Shown here in pieces: positions 39,001-46,100 of a stretch of DNA of 52,641 nucleotides. The notes under the pieces were generated by a model. That model saw only the letters and a program-made list of their open reading frames with translations. It did not search any database and was not told where the DNA came from. How positions within the stretch are numbered: position 1 is the stretch's first letter; every line of letters starts with the position of its first letter. The translations under genes and the position numbers were made by a program. The DNA is from an uncultured Bacilli bacterium (GTDB lineage Bacteria; Bacillota_I; Bacilli_A; RFN20; CAG-449): contig CANQWG010000005.1 in assembly GCA_947627505.1 (NCBI GenBank), positions 1 through 52,641 of the forward strand, written 5' to 3'.

Positions 39001-39555
39001 GCGGTCGCAGGAGGAGTAATAGGAGGAGCAATAGGAGGAGTTGCAGCTGCGGTTAATGGACAAGATTTTTGGAGTGGTGCGTTAGCTGGTATGGCAGCGG
39101 GTGCCCTAGTTGGATTAGGAATAGGCATTGGAATTGTCGTGATAGAAGGAATGTCTGTATTACTAGGGCTAGGTATTATAGGAACGAGTCTTTATGCTGT
39201 AGGATCGAATATAGCTAAAGTTATACATAGTTATAACATAGTGGCACAATATGATAATTTAGACTATTCTGATATCATTATTAATTCAAAAGATCCTAGA
39301 TTGATTGTTACGAAACTTTTAACTGATGATGAAACTATTATGAAATATGTTAATTACTTGTATGAAAAAGTTGATGGAGTTAAAGAAAATTGGACAAAAG
39401 AACAATTATATCGAGAGTTAAAGTATCATAGGCTAGGATCGAGTAATAATTTTGTAAATCTAATTTTTGAGAGTCATCTTAGAACTGCTGATGTTGAAGA
39501 AACTCAAACGTTTAGATCGTATTTCTTAAGATTCTTTGGAAATATGTTATGGTAA
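33082..39555 (+). CDS. Giant Rhs/YD-repeat protein, putative polymorphic toxin
   Basis: Many YD repeats; RHS-core motif FRYRGYYYDEETGLYYLNSRYYDPKTGRFISPDIISILDETTAQINGLNLYMYCGDNPVMNVDPSGR followed by Gly-rich hydrophobic segment and variable C-terminus. Confidence 0.93.
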   Translation: MKKIVVSKEELKEEKMKVNKQTSHVSNQKETSNNSKEIKKPNSTLKVKVKTITFGIDNGDGNFELQEDENGFKTTKGKFTSYFAKSLDEKELVKLSKDNHEVSLNFLGKKSKIGKISKVRGKVISSKKEKSSISFENFEKGLDLNYEVHSHGIKENIIVREKQDEYSFDFSLNIGSLTPRYNEEIKCIELCDNDKIIYRILSPYMKDSSEKTSFDCFYDIEQDGEVLNLTLIADASWINDDKRVLPVIIDPTIEVIQEMMEMYSVKNSFRNENFNEFYQVGYIDILFDLLKYSVDFDINRAIIKNEVNTLSKVFLRFVVKEISEKEDDYYISVVNKNNIILKIDKNNLSGDHLIDITDLFNNSDEDIITISLKYVGTNKYCTIQVYSPYADENLKPQLYIEYLDEVDEGNIVTNEYYVGQAGTTFVNLKTGSFKHYHSDASINHNALSININHVFDSQIFNGNKDEISPSYIGKGWKTNLQQYLIKSDTFSQVFGCKDVTYVDGDGKRHNLIEKWYYIDENKVKHFVSKDNIFVDDDQEIKYLDSDSVKHKVKLEVTNEEGLSYISGSSMNDFSSNQIVRKRYFIKYGFGEREISVDPNVKHYLQYYFLTSDGEKKTIGPSRVNISDEGILQVIGGRQVFLDIGYAINISKKDDGHYYFTVDDVDPLLVSSRSSKPTEFKVIEKIVVEENSQFEIYVDENLESLRSQINNLNLSIEELKLSRDSTMQLLNNYNKQFYGQNSNLKLQISEYEGFTYNYKDLTFAKTEENGCTEDSNKALQCIDAGRLYQRQTRDYADISAVSPNEIQMKSLRMSLTMSLFQILCCEEQLGQIVSQIEIYETKKNQLIAQRDAYIKNYRKNAIDYIFDNEGNTLGFDGYGRLVLLQDTYENKIEIEYGYEEENEGKLLSVSSEIETVKFNYDNKTGFLKSIIDNSGRKTRYEYDENNELITIKYNDGKKTNFDYSEGFSVTSPRLEINKIINDEDESIHVRTYCLKSTFDRDSKIFQNIIDKNTKIVGNENIENVLDHHYTFDKDLKLTIITDDNKKENVKYFFDSIGNVLKLDEIKTTKVSFFEGKMLKSEVEYKTYDIDNLDNSPVLESLTIYPSSHTYKYDLTSFDNLPLSNMLGLKIDVVTGNVDEESILVFKVKATVQTTNQDGTIKQEVFEQEYQEIKLQTIVLPICIDRNLSSDLTIEITAESSEFNETYFDSIDLIKLESGAIYTYDIENHLIKKQDGINTIIYEDYNDNNIPLKVIKTDIYGDELVISCSYNNQNKISNIEDSKGNVKEYYYNDKGQCIERRTYNKKDASLMKVRKAEYDEQGRVLSIKGQIKDRKGNYPTEEVTYLPNTNIQSKIKEVNGETTCYTYDFNTGDLLSISSSAEGINNSKSFTYNYGLLTSLAHHGMKVDYIYDGKGRKVQISLNGSNYLRNIYDDNYKNNDLKIKHGSFVETEFEADYKTSYITDDENRLKLLSFNSDIHQGESIYDYEDENLTRVISNKTNLDTQEVFTEVLEKSYDDYNNVTDFTKTVNDDAHFYRAFTYDSKNRLSKEEISIQDGDVLQTEYQYDEDNRITKLDIKGLFTINYDYDVLNRVKHQNIEIDKSSSYSSQKIELCHEYSYLQQDENSLDLVAENRTKVIVRKESISEENKLIPIKIYMTETSKYNYDESGNIIEIDADDSLTRYQYDKLNRLVREDNPKLNKTITYKYDSAGNILLKKTYEYTLEDKLYSPKVDEYTYECDGWNDQLLFFNGKQFEYDKMGRPITYMDNLLEWESNGNLLSFMSEEVEAYYSYDANGIRRNKIVNDVETSFIVDGTRILRAITKNGILTYKYALNKLIGFNYNDGSNSKEYIYLRNIQGDIIAIYDDEGNEVGGYAYDAYGNHIITNDVDGIATLNPFRYRGYYYDEETGLYYLNSRYYDPKTGRFISPDIISILDETTAQINGLNLYMYCGDNPVMNVDPSGRFFFSFLAAILIAAVAGGVIGGAIGGVAAAVNGQDFWSGALAGMAAGALVGLGIGIGIVVIEGMSVLLGLGIIGTSLYAVGSNIAKVIHSYNIVAQYDNLDYSDIIINSKDPRLIVTKLLTDDETIMKYVNYLYEKVDGVKENWTKEQLYRELKYHRLGSSNNFVNLIFESHLRTADVEETQTFRSYFLRFFGNMLW

Positions 39556-39580
39556 AATAAAATTAAAGGGGGAAACTAAT

Positions 39581-40237
39581 TTGAAAAAAAGAACATGGAT
39601 GTTATCATTACTTTCATCAGTACTTTTATTAACTTCTTGTACTAATAAGTGGGTACAGCAGGATTGGCATATAAACACTTTAGAACTTGCTGATGAGTAT
39701 TTTCCTAAATATTTTGACGAGATTGAAAAAACATTGCAAAAGAATGATGTTATGTATAAAAAAGAATATACAGAGAAAGTAGATGACCAATATACTAAAT
39801 TTTATATGGCAAAATACTATGTTACTGAGTCACTTTTCTATGAGGTAACATTATTCTACGATTATAGTTTTAATTATAGATTCACTTCTTCTACTATCAT
39901 TCTTTTTGGCTTAATTTATAAATTAGCAACTGAAGAAAAAGCTTTCAATATTCCACAGAATTATATGAATATCATTATTGATGTAACTGATTTTTGCTGT
40001 AATAATTTGCTAGGTACAGGAGAAAAATTTAATACACTTTATGATGAAGCAAAAGAAAAATATATAAATGGAGAGCATTTAAATGGCAAAGATGATAAAT
40101 ATGTTTTTGTAGATGAAAAGATGTGGGAGGAAACACCGCCGCATAGATGGATTGAAGTGCGATTCAAAGATAATGAATACAATGTAGTGATTGGATTACT
40201 AGACTATCTAACCGATGTAAACATTTGGGATAAATAG
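39581..40237 (+). CDS. Lipoprotein A (putative immunity protein)
   Basis: TTG start after SD aaaggggg; LKKRTWMLSLLSSVLLLTSC lipobox; three tandem paralogs. Confidence 0.78.
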   Translation: MKKRTWMLSLLSSVLLLTSCTNKWVQQDWHINTLELADEYFPKYFDEIEKTLQKNDVMYKKEYTEKVDDQYTKFYMAKYYVTESLFYEVTLFYDYSFNYRFTSSTIILFGLIYKLATEEKAFNIPQNYMNIIIDVTDFCCNNLLGTGEKFNTLYDEAKEKYINGEHLNGKDDKYVFVDEKMWEETPPHRWIEVRFKDNEYNVVIGLLDYLTDVNIWDK

Positions 40238-40259
40238 TTTTCTCAAAATAAATAAAATA

Positions 40260-40314
40260 GTTACTAAGAATTTAAACACTGAAAACTGAATAAAAACTTA
40301 GTAGCTTTTTTAAC
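40260..40314 (+). terminator. Terminator after lipoprotein A
   Basis: GTTACTAAG ... CTTAGTAGC-TTTTTT. Confidence 0.7.
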
Positions 40315-40405
40315 TAAAGATATAAAAGATAATTTATCAAGAGATAATTAAATTTAAGATGGAATCTTTTTTCATGGTAAAATAAAATTAAAGGGGGAAA
40401 CTAAT

Positions 40406-41047
40406 TTGAAAAAAAGAACATGGATGTTGTCATTACTTTCATCAGTACTTTTATTAACTTCTTGCACTAGTAAGTGGGTACAGCAGGATTGGCATATAAA
40501 CACTTTAGAACTTGCTGATGAGTATTTTCCTAAATATTTTGACGAGATTGAAGAAATATTGCAAAAGAATGATGTTATGTATAAAAAAGAATATACAGAG
40601 AAAGTAGACCCATATACTAAATTTTATATGGCAAAATACTATGTTACTGAGTCACTTTTCTATGAGGTAACATTATTCTATGATTGTAGATCTACTGCTT
40701 ATAGTATCATTCTTTTTGGCTTAATTTATACATTAGCGACTGAAGAAGAGGCATTCAATATTTCACAGAATTATATGAATATCATTATTGATGTAACTGA
40801 TTTTTGCTGTAATAATTTGCTAGGTACAGGTGAAAAAATTAATACACTTTATGATGAAGCAAAAGAAAAATATATAAATGGTGAGCATTTAAATGTCAAA
40901 GATGAAAAATATGTTTTTGTAGAGGAAAGGATGTGGGAGGAAACACCGCCAGATAGATGGATTGAAGTGCGATTCAAAGATAATGAATACAATGTAGTGA
41001 TTGGATTACAAGACTATCTAACCGATGTAAACATTTGGGATAAATAG
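40406..41047 (+). CDS. Lipoprotein B (paralog)
   Basis: TTG start; near-identical to A and C with in-frame internal deletion. Confidence 0.78.
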   Translation: MKKRTWMLSLLSSVLLLTSCTSKWVQQDWHINTLELADEYFPKYFDEIEEILQKNDVMYKKEYTEKVDPYTKFYMAKYYVTESLFYEVTLFYDCRSTAYSIILFGLIYTLATEEEAFNISQNYMNIIIDVTDFCCNNLLGTGEKINTLYDEAKEKYINGEHLNVKDEKYVFVEERMWEETPPDRWIEVRFKDNEYNVVIGLQDYLTDVNIWDK

Positions 41048-41070
41048 TTTCCTCAAAATTAAATAAAATA

Positions 41071-41124
41071 GTTACTAAGAATTTAAACACTGAAAATTGA
41101 ATAAAAACTTAGTAGCTTTTTTAA
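41071..41124 (+). terminator. Terminator after lipoprotein B
   Basis: GTTACTAAG ... CTTAGTAGC-TTTTTT, copy of the A terminator. Confidence 0.7.
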
Positions 41125-41298
41125 CTAAAGATATAAAAGATAATTTATCAAAAAATAATTAAATTTAATATTGAATTTTTTCTCGATGCCTTGAATCATA
41201 TCTTGATAAGAACCAGAGAGAAGAAACTATTAATTAGCAAAAGGGAAATCTTTTAAAGTTTTGATAAAATCTATTATTTTTTTAGCATTAAACATATT

Positions 41299-41554
41299 GT
41301 GATATTGACATTTAAATATGCTCTTAAAAAATTAATTGTTTTCGACTATAATGAGAGTAACAATAGCAAAGAATATATCTACTTAAGAAATATACAAGGT
41401 GATATTATTGCTATATGATTCATTTCACTTGATATTATTTCAATCTAATTTTGTAAATCTAATTTTTGAGAGTCATCTTAGAACTGCTGATGTTGAAGAA
41501 ACTCAAACGTTTAGATCGTATTTCTTAAGATTCTTTGGAAATATGTTATGGTAA
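41299..41554 (+). pseudogene. Decayed second copy of the rhs 3' end
   Basis: Homology to 38556-38668, 38846-38875 and 39448-39555 in order, with two internal deletions and stops. Confidence 0.88.
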
Positions 41555-41579
41555 AATAAAATTAAAGGGGGAAACTAAT

Positions 41580-42233
41580 TTGAAAAAAAGAACATGGATG
41601 TTATCATTACTTTCATCAGTACTTTTATTAACTTCTTGTACTAATAAGTGGGTACAGCAGGATTGGCATATAAACACTTTAGAACTTGCTGATGAGTATT
41701 TTCCTAAATATTTTGACGAGATTGAAGAAATATTGCAAAAGAATGATGTTATGTATAAAAAAGAATATACAGAGAAAGTAGACCCATATACTAAATTTTA
41801 TATGGCAAAATACTATGTTACTGAGTCACTTTTCTATGAGGTAACATTATTCTATGATTGTAGTTTTAATTGTAGATCTACTGCTGATAGTAACATTCTT
41901 TTTGGTTTAATTTATACATTAGCGACTGAAGAAGAGGCTTTCAATATTCCACAGAATTATATGAATATCATTATTGATGTAACTGATTTTTGCTGTAATA
42001 ATTTTCTAGGCACAGGTGAAAAAATTAATACACTTTATGATGAAGCAAAAGCAAAATATACAAATGGAGAGCATTTAAATGTCAAAGATGAAAAATATGT
42101 TTTTGTAGAGGAAAGGATGTGGGAGGAAACACCGCCAGATAGATGGATTGAAGTGCGATTCAAAGATAATGAATACAATGTAATGATTGGAGTAGATGAC
42201 TATCTAACCGATGTAAACATTTGGGATAAATAG
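41580..42233 (+). CDS. Lipoprotein C (paralog)
   Basis: TTG start; LKKRTWMLSLLSSVLLLTSC; upstream sequence identical to rhs-lipoprotein A junction. Confidence 0.78.
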   Translation: MKKRTWMLSLLSSVLLLTSCTNKWVQQDWHINTLELADEYFPKYFDEIEEILQKNDVMYKKEYTEKVDPYTKFYMAKYYVTESLFYEVTLFYDCSFNCRSTADSNILFGLIYTLATEEEAFNIPQNYMNIIIDVTDFCCNNFLGTGEKINTLYDEAKAKYTNGEHLNVKDEKYVFVEERMWEETPPDRWIEVRFKDNEYNVMIGVDDYLTDVNIWDK

Positions 42234-42272
42234 TTTTCTCAAAATTAAATAAAATAGTTACTAAGAAGTAAA

Positions 42273-42466
42273 ATACTAGAAGGATTTAGACTTGATGTAA
42301 CTAGTGTTACTAAAAAAGGATTAAGAGGTGTTGAAGTTTTTAGTAGTAGTCAAACTTATGTTAGCCAAGTGCTAAAGTTGGCAGAATAATTGGACAATAT
42401 TCTTACATTTTTAATGGACTAACCATAGACACTTTACGATTAATTACAAGTTGGCTTATATTTTAA
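42273..42466 (+). pseudogene. Frameshifted ORF remnant at the right end of the island
   Basis: ILEGFRLDVTSVTKKGLRGVEVFSSSQTYVS in one frame continuing as PSAKVGRIIGQYSYIFNGLTIDTLRLITSWLIF in another. Confidence 0.5.
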
Positions 42467-42496
42467 AAACGTTAACTTTTTTGTTTTTGACCATTT

Positions 42497-42582
42497 AAAA
42501 AGAAAAAGTTAATAACTAGATAGTTCTTACATTATCGTTTTATTCATTTATTTATATAGGTGATATCAAATGAATAAGATTT
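42497..42582. repeat. Right island-flanking direct repeat
   Basis: Near copy of 28978-29062; contains relic KEKVNN-stop tail of gene X and the functional spmA start. Confidence 0.92.
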
Positions 42583-43157
42583 GGATTGGAATTATTGTTA
42601 TTTCAATTATTTATGGATTAGTTACAGGTAGGTTTGACGCTTTGGCAAACTCGATTTTAGCATTGCCGGAAAAGGGCTTGAATCTTGTTTGTACATTGGT
42701 TTTTTCTGCTTGTTTTTGGAATGGAATTATGATGATCATGTATGATAGTGGTCTTATCGATAAAGTTGCTAAAGCTTTGAATCCGCTATTAAATCTTATC
42801 ATGCCGAATTTAAAAGATGAGGAAGCAAGAAAATATATTTCTTCCAATATTGCCGCAAATATGTTTGGTCTTGGTTTTGCAGCTACTCCAAGCGGTTTAA
42901 AAGCGATGAAAAGATTAAAGATGATTTCACCGGAAGATGAAAAGACAGCTTCCGATGAAATGGTCACATTTTTGATTTTAAACACTGCCGGAGTGACATT
43001 GATTCCTACTACAGTGATGGCGATAAGACATAGTTATGGTGCTTCAAATCCCACGGATTTCATCATATATGGTATTATCGGCACGCTTTTATCTTGTGTA
43101 TCAGGACTTTTATTAGATCGTTATTATCGTAAGAAGGCGCTAAAAAACAAAAGATAA
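42570..43157 (+). CDS. spmA: Spore maturation protein A
   Basis: MNKIWIGIIVISIIYGLVTGR..., CFWNGIMMIMYDSGLIDKVAKALNPLL, SSNIAANMFGLGFAATPSGLKAM. Confidence 0.93.
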   Translation: MNKIWIGIIVISIIYGLVTGRFDALANSILALPEKGLNLVCTLVFSACFWNGIMMIMYDSGLIDKVAKALNPLLNLIMPNLKDEEARKYISSNIAANMFGLGFAATPSGLKAMKRLKMISPEDEKTASDEMVTFLILNTAGVTLIPTTVMAIRHSYGASNPTDFIIYGIIGTLLSCVSGLLLDRYYRKKALKNKR

Positions 43158-43173
43158 AACTACATATAATATT

Positions 43174-46100
43174 TTAATTTTTAGACATTGATTTTTTCTT
43201 TTTGGTTACAAAAATTATCGCTGATAAGATAGAGATTATGCCGATGATAGCAATAACTCCGCTAATTAAAACTATTGTTTCAACATTATTATTTGAATTT
43301 ACAATATTAAATTCTAGAGTTTTTGTACCAGAATAGTTTCCCTTGAATTGGATTGTTATTGTAGCTTTACCGGTTTCGATGTTATTAGAATATGTGATAT
43401 CGTAATCAACACCATTGACTAAATCGGTTTTTTTATCATTTTCTGTTATAGAAATTTCCAACTCGGGATTTATTGCTTCACCGGTATAAGTTTGATCTTC
43501 GATAGACAAAAGGTTGCTATCTAATTGCACTTCTTTTGGAGCAATCGTGAAAGTGGAATTGATTATACCACGATAATTGCCTTTAAAATTGATTGTGAAT
43601 GAAGCTTCGCCGGCAGAAATATTATTTGAAAATACGATATCATAATCAACTCCATTTATAAGGGTAACAGATTGATCGTTAATTTTGACCTCGATGTTTG
43701 GAGTGATTTCTTGACCAGTATAACTGGTTTCATCTAAAACAGAAATGGTTACATCTTTAGAACTTAATTCTTTTTGAGAAATATTGAAGTAGGAAGTTAT
43801 GGTACCTTGGAAGTTACCTTTAAATTGAATAGTGTAAGAAGCTTTGCCCGCGGAGACATTATTGTTAAAGGTTACATCATAATCGATACCATTTTTTAAA
43901 ATTACTTCTTGATTATCAATTTTAGTTGTAATTTCAATATTTGGTGTTAAAGCAGTTCCAGAGAAAACGTTGTTTTCATCGATTGTTAGAGAAACAGTTT
44001 CACTATTTAATTCAAGCGGTAATATTTCAAAGGTTGAATCTAATACTCCTTTATAAAATCCTTTACCTTCAATCGAGAAAGAAGCACTACCGACAGAAAT
44101 ATTATTTTCGCACGATTTTAAAATATAGTCGACTCCTTCTTGTAATATAACTCCATTATAACTAATAACCGGTTTCCATTGTTGTCCGTTATAAACGAAA
44201 TCACTAATCGATAAGTTTAATTCTTGAAGTTCGTCCTGCTCTAAAATTTGTCCAGTAGTTAATGCGGCATCAAAAACTAAGTTTTTAGCGACGATAGTGA
44301 CAGTATGTTGCTTATTTTCAAGCCCAGCGATAAATACGGAAGGAGATGAAGTATTATCTATAGTTATTGAATATTTTTGACCATCGATTAAAACATATGA
44401 TTCATCGTTACTCGCTGATTCTTGAGAAAAATATAACAATAAGTCTTTACCTTCAAGAATAAAGGTTATTTCTCCGGCTTGAGTTTTTTGAGCAAGTCCG
44501 TTTATAAAGTTTCCTTTGACGGGATTCCACTCATTGTAATATTCGAATTCTTCACTAGACGAACCATAGATGTTGACATTTTCGGTATTTAATGATTGAG
44601 AAACCGATATCTCGCGAATACTTGATCGATTATTGGCACTAGGACCGGTTATTTCGATAATCAAATATCTGCCATTAGTCAATTCAAATTGATCGGAAAA
44701 TTTAGTACCATAGGCGGAGTTGTCTCGATTAAAAACATTTGAGGCATTTGCGATACTTTGACTGATATTTGTAGTATCGATATTATCGGCTATATGATAT
44801 TTATATCCGCTTGGAGCATAACTAGAATCGTAAAATTCGATATTTACGTTAGAAATAGAAACTCTTTCACCAAAATCGAAAATATAATAATGCGAATAAT
44901 TATATGATGGATTTGGAGTAAACCAAGTGCCGGTGTTATTGTCGGTTAAATTCTTAATGAAATGATCACTATTTTGACCGGGAATGTTTCTTCCTTGACT
45001 ATCAATGCATTGTACTTCTTGAATTTTTTTGGTTAAATCCAAATTATTTGGATACATCCGCTTCAACAAATTGCTTTCTAAGTCATATTGTGTGTCATAA
45101 AAGAAAGGTTTTGAATTATCTTTTAAGTAGTCATCGATTACTTGTTGGCTGACATTAGGATTTAGACAGTCAGATGAAAGAATCGAGGAGTAATTAACTT
45201 TATCTTCACTATATTGAACGTGAATATATCCGGCTCCTCCGCTATTTAAACAATAGGCTTCGATAAGAATCGGTTCGTTAGGATTTACATCAATTTCAAT
45301 TTTATTTTCTTTTAAAGATATAGCCGTACCATAATCCCAATATGAGTTAATATATTGATTACAATATGCTTCTTGGCCGTTGATTTTGATATATGTGGCA
45401 TCATCGCCATAAACCATAAATGTCAATTTCTTTTTATAATCAAATATTACTTTAGTGGAAAGATAAGTGAGATTAATTCCCTCAGTCACATTAGTTGAAA
45501 GCGAGGTAGTGGTATAAGTTTTAACTTTGTGTTCTTCATTAGCAAATTGTTCAATCGCTTGTTGAACGGTATAACCATTAGAAGCACTATATTCAATCGC
45601 TTGAACTGTTTTATTGACAGCAAATTTTAACTGAACTTTTAATGTTTTTTGATATGTGGTTTCATCACCATCAAACCAGGCATTATATGTCACATCGAAA
45701 GTTATATCATCGTAATTATCATTAGGGGCAAATGTGTAAAGTCCTTCTGAAGTTTTTATCAATGTTCCGTTTTTGATATTTGTGATTGAGGCCACTTCAA
45801 AATGATCAGCGGAAGTCAAAGTTTTATCTTTAAGATCTAAAGTTACTTCACTTTGATTACGATTAAAGATATAAGGTCTTCCGGTTTCAATATTCTTTTC
45901 TCCAAGAGCGTAAACGTTCTGCAAAGAGAAGTATTTTGGATAGTTGAGATCTTTAATTTTTGCAATTGTGGTTTGGTTTAAATTGAAATGCCATAAATCT
46001 TGGAAATAATCAGTCATATCATATTTAAAGAATTGACTTGCAAAAGTTGCAAAACCATCTTCGGTTGTCGTGTAGTTATGACTAGCTCCGCTAGCTGAAA

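Larger units (their letters stand above)
29063..42496. mobile_element. Putative ~13.4 kb genomic island inserted at the gene X-spmA junction
   Basis: Bounded by the ~85-bp direct repeats; accessory cargo; no recombinase recognised. Confidence 0.7.

Noticed and set aside
38913-39128. Pro/Ala-rich antisense ORF opposite the Rhs glycine zipper
   Set aside because: Low-complexity mirror of Gly/Ala codons in the sense frame.
33082-39555. Repeats in this region as a CRISPR array or satellite
   Set aside because: They are degenerate protein-level YD repeats in one long ORF, with no conserved DNA repeat/spacer structure.
39536-39580. ORF-track starts of lipoproteins A and C at MEICYGKIKLKGETN
   Set aside because: This stretch is the rhs 3' end read in another frame; the TTG after SD aaaggggg at 39581/41580, shared with copy B, gives a proper signal peptide.
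29063-42496. Island as a prophage or classical transposon
   Set aside because: No integrase, transposase, capsid, terminase or conjugation genes recognised; flanking repeats are too long for a typical target-site duplication.
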